Origin: Flavobacterium limnosediminis JC2902
GTDB taxonomy: Bacteria; Bacteroidota; Bacteroidia; Flavobacteriales; Flavobacteriaceae
Direction of reading: 5' to 3'
Assembly (NCBI RefSeq): GCF_000498535.1
Contig: NZ_AVGG01000019.1
Span: forward strand, 186,001 to 250,000
DNA: 64,000 bases
In this document: piece after piece, positions 16,992 through 25,011 of the stretch
Layout of the letters: each line of letters opens with the position of its first letter
Numbering within the stretch: position 1 is the stretch's first letter
Made by a program: the position numbers and the translations under genes
Notes under the pieces: model-generated
The model's input: only the letters and a program-made list of their open reading frames with translations
Databases searched by the model: none
What the model was told of the DNA's origin: nothing

Positions 16992-17036
16992 CACAAATCA
17001 CACAAATTAGTACCAATTAATTTGTGTGAATTTGTG
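16992..17036. repeat. Intergenic long-armed inverted repeat (copy 1)
   Basis: CACAAATCACACAAATTA (16992-17009) pairs with TAATTTGTGTGAATTTGTG (17018-17036), with one bulged base and a short loop. Related elements occur at 38419, 60950 and 61261. It lies just after the thioredoxin-fusion stop and could also act as a transcript 3' end. Confidence 0.65.
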
Positions 17037-17118
17037 GAACTCGTGGCAAAAATAAAATTTCTCAAAAGCATAATAACACACATTTTGAGATCACTAATCA
17101 AACGCATAACATAAGTCA

Positions 17119-18132
17119 ATGCAGATAGAACACCATTTTTCACTAAAAAAATACAACACATTCGGCATCGAAGCCAAAGCAAAATCGTTTGTTGAAGTTA
17201 CCAATACAAATGAATTAGCGCAAATCCTGAAAGAAAACCAAAACGAAAAACTGTTCATTCTGGGTGGCGGAAGCAATATGCTCTTAACAAAGGACATAGA
17301 CGCTTTGGTGGTTCACATCAATCTGAAAGGCAAAAAAATCCTAAAAGAAGACGATGATTTTGTTTGGGTTCAGGGCAATGCCGGTGAAAACTGGCATGAA
17401 TTCGTATTATGGAATCTTGAACAGAATTTCGGCGGTATTGAAAACATGTCGTTGATTCCGGGAAATGTAGGCACTACTCCCATTCAGAATATTGGCGCGT
17501 ATGGAGCCGAAATTAAAGACACTTTTGTTTCCTGCGAAGCCATGCGAATTGATACTCAGGAAATTGAAATTTTCACCAATGCCGAGTGCAAATTCGGATA
17601 CAGAGAGAGTATTTTCAAAAACGAAGCGAAAAACCAGTATGTTATCACTTCTGTAGTTTTCAAACTGACCAAAAAAAACCATAAAATTAACACATCTTAT
17701 GGTGCCATTGATATGGAATTGGCCAAACACAACATTGCAAATCCTACCATTAAGGAAGTCAGCAATGCCGTGATTGCCATCCGCCAGAGCAAACTACCGG
17801 ACCCGAAAGAACTCGGCAACAGCGGCAGTTTCTTCAAAAACCCGATTGTACCCAAAGAAGTTTACGAAAAAGCACACGTCCAATTTCCGGACATGCCACA
17901 TTATACAGTTGGCGAAAACGAAGTTAAAGTCCCTGCGGGCTGGCTGATTGAACAGGCCGGTTTTAAAGGAAAACGTTTTGGCGATGCCGGCGTTCACACT
18001 TTACAAGCCTTAGTTTTAGTCAACTACGGAAACGCAACAGGTCAGGAAATTTTGAATGTTTCCAAAGACATCCAGAAAACGATTTTGGAGAAATACGGAA
18101 TTTCGATTGAAGCGGAAGTGAATATAATATAG
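17119..18132 (+). CDS. murB: UDP-N-acetylenolpyruvoylglucosamine reductase
   Basis: MurB is the FAD enzyme that makes UDP-N-acetylmuramate with NADPH, the second committed step of peptidoglycan synthesis. At 337 residues it has the FAD-binding LFILGGGSNMLLT (near residue 47), SLIPGNVGTTPIQNIGAYG (about 113-131), the catalytic serine loop GNSGSFFKNPIV near residue 234, and PAGWLIEQAGFKGKRFGDAGVH near residue 274. The long type I form seen in enterobacteria is matched. The gene stands alone between spacer regions, 137 bases after the previous gene. Confidence 0.95.
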   Translation: MQIEHHFSLKKYNTFGIEAKAKSFVEVTNTNELAQILKENQNEKLFILGGGSNMLLTKDIDALVVHINLKGKKILKEDDDFVWVQGNAGENWHEFVLWNLEQNFGGIENMSLIPGNVGTTPIQNIGAYGAEIKDTFVSCEAMRIDTQEIEIFTNAECKFGYRESIFKNEAKNQYVITSVVFKLTKKNHKINTSYGAIDMELAKHNIANPTIKEVSNAVIAIRQSKLPDPKELGNSGSFFKNPIVPKEVYEKAHVQFPDMPHYTVGENEVKVPAGWLIEQAGFKGKRFGDAGVHTLQALVLVNYGNATGQEILNVSKDIQKTILEKYGISIEAEVNII

Positions 18133-18312
18133 TCGCTAGTGGTTAGTATTCTGTCGCAATTTGCAGAAGGCAGAGGGCCGATTACAGAAAGCAGTAATTT
18201 TTTAATTTCACTTAAAGCACAACTTCTAACCCCAAACTTCTATTTTCTATTTTCTTTTCTCCATTTTCTATTTTCCTAACGACTAACAACTAATCACTAA
18301 TTACTTCTCCAA

Positions 18313-18930
18313 ATGTACATTCCGGAACTATACAAAAACGAAAACGCCGAAGAAATCAGAAACTTTTTAAAAAGCAACAGTTTCGGCATTCTGGTAAATC
18401 AAACCGAAGGAAAACTTTGGGGAACCCACATTCCGCTGGAACTGGAAACCAATACACAGGGCAAAGAAGTCTTGTTCGGACATGTTTCCAAAGAAAACCC
18501 ACAATGGAAAGCTTTCAAAAACAGCAATGACGTTTTGGCTATCTTTTCGGGTCCTCACAGCTATATTTCTTCTTCCTGGTACGATCACGAGAATGTCCCT
18601 ACGTGGAATTACATCGCGGTTCATGTGTATGGAAAAACGAGAATCATTGAAGGAGATGAAATGCTTTTCGCACTGAAAAAACTGGTCGACAAATACGAAG
18701 CCGCTTCCAAAAATCCGGTTAAAATTGAAAACCTGTCTGCTGAAACCATGAAACAAACAGAAGGATTCGTGGCTTTTGAAATTGAGATTACAGAAATACA
18801 GGCCGTTACAAAACTTTCTCAAAACCGCGATGATAAAAACCATTCCGCTATTATTTCGGAACTGGAAAAATGCCCTCATCAGAACGCACACGACATCGCC
18901 CGCGAAATGACAAAACAGCGAAAACAATAA
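18313..18930 (+). CDS. FMN-binding negative transcriptional regulator (PaiB family)
   Basis: A 205-residue protein of the PaiB / FMN-binding split-barrel family. Typical motifs are the N-terminal MYIPELYKNEN, FGILV near residue 24, WGTHIPLELE, the SGPHSYISSSWY loop (near residue 79) and VPTWNYIAVHVYGK near residue 96. Bacillus PaiB represses sporulation and protease genes, but most family members have no proven regulatory role and may be flavin- or haem-linked oxidoreductases. No helix-turn-helix is obvious. The 180 bases before it are spacer rich in ACTAATTAC-type units and hold no gene. Confidence 0.82.
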   Translation: MYIPELYKNENAEEIRNFLKSNSFGILVNQTEGKLWGTHIPLELETNTQGKEVLFGHVSKENPQWKAFKNSNDVLAIFSGPHSYISSSWYDHENVPTWNYIAVHVYGKTRIIEGDEMLFALKKLVDKYEAASKNPVKIENLSAETMKQTEGFVAFEIEITEIQAVTKLSQNRDDKNHSAIISELEKCPHQNAHDIAREMTKQRKQ

Positions 18931-19025
18931 ACCGTATCTGATAAAGAATATTCTGAATTCCGGCAACGGTAAAATATTCTTAAAAAACACTAAACACTAA
19001 TTACTGTTTACTGAACACTTTTTCC

Positions 19026-19033
19026 TAAATTTG
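19026..19033 (+). promoter_or_regulatory. -7 box for the glycosyltransferase-sigma pair
   Basis: TAAATTTG exactly matches TAnnTTTG and lies 32 bases before the ATG at 19066. No clear -33 box. Confidence 0.4.
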
Positions 19034-19065
19034 CAACTCAAATTTAACACCGATTCGGATTATCC

Positions 19066-20172
19066 ATGCTGCTAATTTTACTTTACGTTTTCATCGGAAT
19101 CATTGCCATTCAACTTTTTTATTACCTGATTATTTTTGGAAAATTTGCGTTTGCCAAAGCCCAAAAAGTCACTCCGAAGCGCATTCCGGTTTCGGTAATT
19201 GTCTGTGCAAAAAATGAAGAGGAAAATGTTAAAAAGTTCATCCCGCTTTTAGCCGAACAGAATTATCCCGATTACGAAATCGTCTTAATTGACGATGCCT
19301 CCAGCGACGACACTCTGGAAATTTTTGAAGCCTTCGAGCGACAATATTCCAATGTAAAGCTGGTTAAAGTACAAAACAACGAAGCGTTTTGGGGGAACAA
19401 GAAATTCGCATTAACATTGGGAATCAAAGCCGCTTCCAAAGAATATTTACTGTTCACGGATGCTGATTGTTATCCCACTTCCAAAGACTGGATTTTGAAC
19501 ATGAGCGCACAATTCACCATGCATAAAACCATTGTTTTGGGATATGGTGCTTATGAAAAAATTAAAGGTTCCTTCCTTAACAAAATCATCCGTTTTGAAA
19601 CCATGCTTACCGCGACCCAATATTTTTCATGGGCAAAAATGGGAAAACCGTACATGGGTGTCGGACGAAATTTAGCCTACAAACGCGAAGAATTTTTCAG
19701 AGTAAATGGTTTTATCGACCATATGAATGTGCGTTCCGGAGACGATGATCTGTTTATCAATCAGGCTGCTAAAGGGAGTAACACAACCGTTTGTTTCACT
19801 CCGGACAGTTTTACACTATCCGAACCGAAACAAACCTGGAAAGAGTGGTTCCGTCAAAAACGCCGCCATGTTTCGACTGCTAAACTATATAAGGGTTTCG
19901 ACAAATTCCAACTGACATTATACTATTTCAGTCAATTAACCTTTCTGATCTTAGCCGTACTGTTACTTGCTTTTCAGTTCCAATGGATGATTGTGGGGGG
20001 ATTGGTTGTTTTCAGATATATTTTCGCCTGGATTACTTTAGGCTATGCTGCCGGAAAATTCAAAGAGAAAGACGTGATGTACTGGTTTCCGGTAATCGAA
20101 ATTATCCTTATCTTCACACAGCTAAACGTTTTCATAACTAATTTAGTTTCAAAACCTAACCATTGGAAATAA
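19066..20172 (+). CDS. Membrane-anchored family 2 glycosyltransferase
   Basis: A 368-residue GT-A fold glycosyltransferase. One transmembrane helix (residues 1-22) precedes the catalytic domain, with VSVIVCAKNEEENV, the nucleotide-sugar site LIDDASSDDT near residue 78, LLFTDADCYPTS (DxD) near residue 128 and a processive-type QKRRHVSTAKLYKG near residue 263 following the GDDDLFINQ acidic motif. Two or three C-terminal helices (about 285-365) complete a cellulose/hyaluronan-synthase-like layout. The sugar and acceptor are unknown; a surface polysaccharide or glycolipid is likely. Its 3' end overlaps the sigma-factor gene by 10 bases. Confidence 0.85.
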   Translation: MLLILLYVFIGIIAIQLFYYLIIFGKFAFAKAQKVTPKRIPVSVIVCAKNEEENVKKFIPLLAEQNYPDYEIVLIDDASSDDTLEIFEAFERQYSNVKLVKVQNNEAFWGNKKFALTLGIKAASKEYLLFTDADCYPTSKDWILNMSAQFTMHKTIVLGYGAYEKIKGSFLNKIIRFETMLTATQYFSWAKMGKPYMGVGRNLAYKREEFFRVNGFIDHMNVRSGDDDLFINQAAKGSNTTVCFTPDSFTLSEPKQTWKEWFRQKRRHVSTAKLYKGFDKFQLTLYYFSQLTFLILAVLLLAFQFQWMIVGGLVVFRYIFAWITLGYAAGKFKEKDVMYWFPVIEIILIFTQLNVFITNLVSKPNHWK

Positions 20173-20729
20173 CAACTGAAATCATACGAAATACTATTGA
20201 AAAGGCTAAAACGGGCGACCAGGTAGCCTTTACTTTTTTATTGGATTTTTACTGGAATGAGGTATACGGATTCATGCTGAAACGCACCGAAAACGAAACC
20301 GACACCGAAGACATCACCATCGAAACCTTTGCAAAAGCTTTTGACAAAATCGCCACGTACAATCCGGAATTCGGGTTTAACACCTGGCTGATTGCCATTG
20401 CTAAGAATGTTCATATTGACATGCTTCGCAAGAAAAAATCGTCTTTATTTGTCGACTTTAATAACGAAGAAGACAGTCAGGCCTATGATATAGCCGACAC
20501 GACTCCCAGCGTGGAAGACGAAATCATTAAGGAGCAAAACCTCGCCCGCTTACTTTTGTTCATAAAAGAACTGAAACCGGCATACCAGGAAGTGATACAA
20601 TTGCGTTATTTTCAGGAAATGAGTTATCAGGAAATCGCCGAAGAACTGAACGAACCTCTGAATAACGTAAAAATAAAACTTTTGCGCGCTAAGAAACTTT
20701 TGGCTGAAATTATTCAGCAAAAACGCTGA
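20163..20729 (+). CDS. ECF-family RNA polymerase sigma factor
   Basis: A 188-residue sigma-70 family factor with only regions 2 and 4. Region 2 covers about residues 22-92 (WNEVYGFMLKRTENETDTEDITIETFAKAF and FNTWLIAIAKNVHIDMLRKKK). Region 4 covers about 125-180 (LKPAYQEVIQLRYFQEMSYQEIAEELNEPLNNVK). The likely start is TTG at 20163 inside the end of the glycosyltransferase gene; the only later Met codons fall within region 2. No anti-sigma gene follows. A TonB-family gene lies 167 bases downstream, preceded by an inverted repeat. Its regulon is unknown; stress or envelope control would be usual. Confidence 0.88.
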   Translation: MEITTEIIRNTIEKAKTGDQVAFTFLLDFYWNEVYGFMLKRTENETDTEDITIETFAKAFDKIATYNPEFGFNTWLIAIAKNVHIDMLRKKKSSLFVDFNNEEDSQAYDIADTTPSVEDEIIKEQNLARLLLFIKELKPAYQEVIQLRYFQEMSYQEIAEELNEPLNNVKIKLLRAKKLLAEIIQQKR

Positions 20730-20829
20730 TTCACTGACTTAAATTCAGCAAAACCACTATCAACAAACATTGCATCAAACACAAGTGTTAATAAAAAAAT
20801 ATTTTTGTATTTTTTTTAACACTTTAAAT

Positions 20830-20845
20830 ACTATGACTGCATAGT
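20830..20845. promoter_or_regulatory. Inverted repeat upstream of the TonB-family gene
   Basis: ACTATG (20830-20835) and CATAGT (20840-20845) are perfect inverted half-sites four bases apart, 51 bases before the ATG. It could be an operator; nothing else supports it. Confidence 0.3.
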
Positions 20846-20896
20846 TTTCGTTATTAAATAAAACAAACCATTTATTTAACCTCAAAACTATTTAGT

Positions 20897-21727
20897 ATGT
20901 CTAAAATCAACATTTACGAAACCGGTTGGCTAAACATGGTTTTCGAAGGACGAAACAAAGCCTACGGCGCTTATCAGCTAAGAACTGAAAATCCAAAAAC
21001 AACGGTAAAAGCTTTTTTCTCTGCCTTATTACTATTGGGTGGCGCGGCAGCAATCCCGGCAATAATAGGTTATCTGCAACCGGAAAAAGAGACCGCAGAA
21101 GTCATCTCGTGCCCAATCGACGAGGAAATCATACTAGTAGATGCGGATGCTTTTAAAAAAGAAGAACCGAAAAAAGAGGACTTCGGGCCTTCAGTTTCAA
21201 AACCGTTAACGGATGAAAAAGTAATCAAATATGTTAACATGGTTCCAACCGAAAAAGAAAAGGCAACCGAAGAGGTTACCAGAAACGAAGATTTAGAGAA
21301 AGGAAAAATCGGCTCTGCAAACCAGGAAGGAACAGAAACCAACAGCAACACCTCTGTTCCTCCCCCTGTTGTAAATACTGGTGGCAGCGGAAATGCTAAT
21401 TCAAACGCACCAGAAATTGCGGCCACACTTGAATTTCAACCGCAATATCCCGGAGGAATAGGTGCATTTTTAAATGCAGTCGGCAAAAAATTCAACGCTC
21501 CGGAAGTGGATGAAAACATTAAAACACTTCAGGTGATGGTTTATTTCGTAATCGAAAAAGACGGAACGTTGTCAAACATCAAGGTAACCAGAGATCCGGG
21601 CTATAATCTTGGGAAAGAAGCCGCAAGAGTATTAAAAAGCATGAACACAAAATGGTCACCGGGTTACAAAAACGGACAGCCGGTACGAACCGCTTACAAC
21701 CTACCTATTACGGTGAACATTCAGTAA
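20897..21727 (+). CDS. TonB-family energy transducer
   Basis: A 276-residue protein with the Bacteroidota TonB layout. The N-terminus has the family motif NMVFEGRNKAYGAYQLR (about residues 13-29), one transmembrane helix near residues 38-56, and a long acidic/Pro-rich periplasmic linker (about 65-165). The C-terminal TonB domain has PQYPGGIGAFLNAVGKKF, VYFVIEKDGTLSNIKV and a terminal YNLPITVNIQ strand. TonB proteins pass proton-motive force from ExbB/ExbD to outer-membrane receptors; no exbBD is nearby. Its transcript ends at a UUCG hairpin immediately after the stop. Confidence 0.88.
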   Translation: MSKINIYETGWLNMVFEGRNKAYGAYQLRTENPKTTVKAFFSALLLLGGAAAIPAIIGYLQPEKETAEVISCPIDEEIILVDADAFKKEEPKKEDFGPSVSKPLTDEKVIKYVNMVPTEKEKATEEVTRNEDLEKGKIGSANQEGTETNSNTSVPPPVVNTGGSGNANSNAPEIAATLEFQPQYPGGIGAFLNAVGKKFNAPEVDENIKTLQVMVYFVIEKDGTLSNIKVTRDPGYNLGKEAARVLKSMNTKWSPGYKNGQPVRTAYNLPITVNIQ

Positions 21728-21756
21728 AAAAGCAAAACTTCGGTTTTGCTTTTTTA
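21726..21756. terminator. Bidirectional UUCG-loop terminator
   Basis: GCAAAAC (21732-21738) pairs with GTTTTGC (21743-21749) around TTCG, with an A-run before and a T-run after. It serves the TonB-family gene on the plus strand and nhaA on the minus strand. Confidence 0.88.
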
Positions 21757-21757
21757 T

Positions 21758-22918
21758 TTACAATTCATCCTCAACAACTTCAACATCCTTAAGTGTTTTA
21801 CTGAGAAAAACATAGCCGATAATTCCGGCCACCAAAGACGAAATCATGATCGCAATTTTGGAAATCGTAATATCCTCCGGTTGTGATTTAAACGCTAAAA
21901 GTGTAATAAATATCGACATGGTAAAACCAATGCCGGCCATAAAACCCGTTGCAAAAATATGTTTCCATTTCAAGCCTCTCGGCAATTTACAAAGACCGAA
22001 AGTTACCACCAGAAAACAAAACAACAAAATACCAAGAGGTTTTCCGACAACCAGACCCAAGAAAACACCAATGCTGTTCTCGTGTTTCAATCCTTCCATC
22101 CAATCATCCCCAATCAGAATCGCGGTATTGGCCAAAGCAAAAACAGGTAGGATAAAAAACGCCACCGGCTTGTGAAGGAAATGCTGCATTTTAGATGAAA
22201 TCGTTTTCTCACTTCCGTCTCCAAATGGAATTACGAATGCCAACAGAACGCCTGAAATGGTCGCATGAATTCCCGAGTTCAACATAAAATACCACATCCC
22301 TATTCCACCAATAACATAAGGAATCCAACTGCTCACTTTCATTCGGTTAAAAATAAACAATACGCCCATGATTGCCAGAGCAATACCCAAATTAAACAAC
22401 GAAAGGTTGTCGGTATAAAAAAGTGCGATGACTAAAATTGCACCCAAATCGTCTATAACCGCCAAAGCAGTTAAAAAAACTTTTAAAGAAGTAGGCACCC
22501 GACTTCCCAACAAAGACAAGACACCCAAAGCAAAGGCTATATCGGTTGCCATCGGGATCCCGGCACCGGATTGGGTTGGTGTCCCGTGGTTAAACATCAG
22601 GTAAATTCCGGCCGGAACCAACATCCCTCCTACCGCAGCAACTATAGGAAATAGTGCGTTTTTGATATTTGACAATTCACCAATATAAACTTCACGCTCC
22701 AGTTCCAATCCAATCAGTAAAAAGAAAATAGTCATGAGTCCGTCGTTAATCCAATGTTCCAGTGAATGTTCACCAATCGGAAAATACCAAATTCCTTCAT
22801 AACTCTCCCGGAACGCCGAATTAGCAAGAAACAATGACAAGGCGGTACAAATTATCAAAACAATCCCGGAAGATTTTTCACTTTCAAAAAAATCAGTAAA
22901 CAGCTTGGAAGTTTTCAT
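21758..22918 (-). CDS. nhaA: Na+/H+ antiporter NhaA
   Basis: NhaA exports sodium in exchange for protons across the inner membrane and supports pH and salt balance. The 386-residue protein has about twelve hydrophobic segments. Diagnostic motifs are EHWINDGLMTIFFLLIGLELERE (about residues 49-71), PMATDIAFALGVLSLLG with the ion-binding ATD, and the paired AVIDDLGAILVIALFY (near residue 153) corresponding to the conserved DD of E. coli NhaA. Length matches the family. It is monocistronic, with lipA divergent upstream. A LysR-type NhaR regulator is not present. Confidence 0.95.
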   Translation of the reverse strand: MKTSKLFTDFFESEKSSGIVLIICTALSLFLANSAFRESYEGIWYFPIGEHSLEHWINDGLMTIFFLLIGLELEREVYIGELSNIKNALFPIVAAVGGMLVPAGIYLMFNHGTPTQSGAGIPMATDIAFALGVLSLLGSRVPTSLKVFLTALAVIDDLGAILVIALFYTDNLSLFNLGIALAIMGVLFIFNRMKVSSWIPYVIGGIGMWYFMLNSGIHATISGVLLAFVIPFGDGSEKTISSKMQHFLHKPVAFFILPVFALANTAILIGDDWMEGLKHENSIGVFLGLVVGKPLGILLFCFLVVTFGLCKLPRGLKWKHIFATGFMAGIGFTMSIFITLLAFKSQPEDITISKIAIMISSLVAGIIGYVFLSKTLKDVEVVEDEL

Positions 22919-23048
22919 TCTATTTTGGCTTTTAAATACGTTTTTGCTAAAATAACACTTTTTATCCGGATGGGAAAAGCGGCAGAAGCCATTATCATAT
23001 ACCCTATTAAAAATGCGTTAAACCAATCGTCAGATTAACAACAATGCT

Positions 23049-23056
23049 TATCTTTG
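23049..23056 (+). promoter_or_regulatory. lipA: -7 box for lipA
   Basis: TATCTTTG is an exact match to TAnnTTTG, 19 bases before the lipA ATG. No TTTG is present at the -33 position. Confidence 0.5.
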
Positions 23057-23075
23057 CACCAAATCTGATGAGACT

Positions 23076-23948
23076 ATGAACACGGTTTTAGAATCCAACA
23101 TACTTCCGACAGGAAAACCAAAATGGTTACGCGTAAAACTGCCTACCGGTAAGAAATACACAGAATTACGAGGATTGGTTGACAAATATAAACTGAATAC
23201 CATCTGTACTTCGGGGAGTTGTCCTAATATGGGTGAATGCTGGGGAGACGGAACTGCTACCTTTATGATTCTTGGGAATGTCTGTACGCGTTCATGTGGC
23301 TTTTGCGGTGTAAAAACCGGAAGACCGGAAACAGTGGATTGGGATGAACCTGAAAAAGTGGCCCGTTCCATCAAAATCATGAACATTAAACACGCGGTAG
23401 TAACCAGTGTTGATCGTGACGATATTAAAGATATGGGTTCCATCATTTGGGCGGAAACGGTAAAAGCCATCCGAAGAATGAATCCGGAAACCACTCTGGA
23501 AACCCTGATACCCGATTTTCAAGGTGTGGAAAGAAACATCGACCGAATCGTGGAAGTGAGTCCGGAGGTAGTCTCCCACAATATGGAAACCGTTCGCCGT
23601 TTAACCCGCGAGGTGCGCATCCAGGCTAAATACGACAGAAGTTTGGCGGTTTTAAAATATCTGAAAGATCAGGGTATCCGCAGAACCAAATCCGGCATCA
23701 TGCTTGGTCTTGGAGAAACCGAAGAAGAAGTGATTCAGACCCTGCACGATTTACGTGATGCCAATGTGGATATCGTAACCATCGGTCAGTATTTACAACC
23801 CAGCAAAAAACATTTGCCGGTTAAGGAATTCATCACACCGGAACAATTTGCAAAATACGAGCAGATCGGAAAAGAATTAGGTTTCCGTCATGTGGAAAGC
23901 GGTGCTTTGGTTCGTTCTTCATACCACGCTCAAAAACATATTCTTTAG
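23076..23948 (+). CDS. lipA: Lipoyl synthase
   Basis: LipA is a radical-SAM enzyme that inserts two sulfurs into protein-bound octanoate to make lipoate for pyruvate and 2-oxoglutarate dehydrogenases and glycine cleavage. Both clusters are visible: the auxiliary cluster cysteines in [14 protein letters not shown] (about residues 42-55) and the radical-SAM [10 protein letters not shown] (about 70-79, CxxxCxxC). The C-terminal RSSY, which supplies the serine ligand of the auxiliary cluster, is present near residue 281. Length 290 is usual. gap follows after 31 bases. Confidence 0.96.
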   Translation: MNTVLESNILPTGKPKWLRVKLPTGKKYTELRGLVDKYKLNTICTSGSCPNMGECWGDGTATFMILGNVCTRSCGFCGVKTGRPETVDWDEPEKVARSIKIMNIKHAVVTSVDRDDIKDMGSIIWAETVKAIRRMNPETTLETLIPDFQGVERNIDRIVEVSPEVVSHNMETVRRLTREVRIQAKYDRSLAVLKYLKDQGIRRTKSGIMLGLGETEEEVIQTLHDLRDANVDIVTIGQYLQPSKKHLPVKEFITPEQFAKYEQIGKELGFRHVESGALVRSSYHAQKHIL

Positions 23949-23979
23949 AATTACGAATTAAAAATTACAAATTACGAAT

Positions 23980-24978
23980 TTGAAAACACGAATTGCCATC
24001 AATGGTTTTGGAAGAATCGGAAGAAATCTATTCCGATTGCTTTTAAATCACCCCACGATTGAAGTGGTTGCCATTAATGACATTGCCGATATAAAAACGA
24101 TGGCGCATTTACTGAAATACGATAGTATTCACGGAGTGTTGCCCCATACCGTCACTTCCGACGAAACTTCAATCCTTGTAAACGGAAAATCTTTTTTATT
24201 TCACAGTGAAAAGGAAATCTCAAACCTTAACTGGAAGGATTCCGACATTGACTTTGTAGTTGAAGCCACAGGAAAATACAAGACTTACGAAGACATCAGC
24301 AAACACATTGCTGCGGGTGCAAAAAAAGTAATTCTCTCTGCTCCTTCGGAAACCGACGCCATAAAAACAGTTGTTTTAGGCGTAAACGAACACATTTTGG
24401 ACGGAACAGAATTAATTGTTTCCAATGCAAGCTGCACCACTAATAACGCAGCGCCAATGATTAAAGTTATCGAGGAACTATGCGGCATCGAACAGGCTTA
24501 CATCACAACGGTTCATTCCTATACAACCGATCAGAGTTTGCACGACCAGCCTCATAAAGATTTGCGAAGAGCCCGTGGCGCCTCACAATCCATCGTACCT
24601 ACCACCACCGGAGCAGCTAAAGCCATTACAAAAATCTTTCCTCATCTGGAAGGCAAAATGGGCGGATGCGGCATCAGGGTTCCGGTACCGGACGGTTCTT
24701 TAACCGACATCACCTTCAATGTAAAAAGAGAAGTTTCCATAGCCGAAATTAACAATGCTTTTAAAAAAGCTTCTGAAAACGAGCTCAAAAACATCCTTGA
24801 TTACACTGAAGACCCTATTGTTTCAGTGGATATTTTAGGCAATACCAATTCCTGCCTCTTCGACGCTCAGCTCACATCCGTGATTGATAAAATGGTGAAA
24901 GTTGTCGGATGGTACGACAATGAGATTGGCTATTCTTCTCGAATAATTGACCTTATCGGTTTTTTATCTAAGAAATAA
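23980..24978 (+). CDS. gap: Glyceraldehyde-3-phosphate dehydrogenase, type I
   Basis: GAPDH oxidises glyceraldehyde-3-phosphate to 1,3-bisphosphoglycerate in glycolysis, or the reverse. This 332-residue protein shows the NAD site IAINGFGRIGRNLFR, the catalytic cysteine loop SNASCTTNNAAPM (about residues 146-158), the phosphate-binding TTTGAAKA and the C-terminal WYDNEIGYSSR. The start is TTG: it yields the exact family N-terminus and no ATG precedes the Rossmann strand. Position 33 or so (NDIADIKTMAHLLKYDS) fits NAD-type enzymes. The sensor kinase gene starts soon after, probably from its own promoter. Confidence 0.95.
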   Translation: MKTRIAINGFGRIGRNLFRLLLNHPTIEVVAINDIADIKTMAHLLKYDSIHGVLPHTVTSDETSILVNGKSFLFHSEKEISNLNWKDSDIDFVVEATGKYKTYEDISKHIAAGAKKVILSAPSETDAIKTVVLGVNEHILDGTELIVSNASCTTNNAAPMIKVIEELCGIEQAYITTVHSYTTDQSLHDQPHKDLRRARGASQSIVPTTTGAAKAITKIFPHLEGKMGGCGIRVPVPDGSLTDITFNVKREVSIAEINNAFKKASENELKNILDYTEDPIVSVDILGNTNSCLFDAQLTSVIDKMVKVVGWYDNEIGYSSRIIDLIGFLSKK

Positions 24979-24983
24979 TTTCC

Positions 24984-24991
24984 TATATTTA
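24984..24991 (+). promoter_or_regulatory. -7-like box in front of the hybrid kinase
   Basis: TATATTTA is one base off TAnnTTTG. It overlaps the first possible ATG (24991), which argues that the second ATG (25012) is the real start of the kinase gene. Confidence 0.35.
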
Positions 24992-25011
24992 TGCGAATTT
25001 CAAGCATAATC

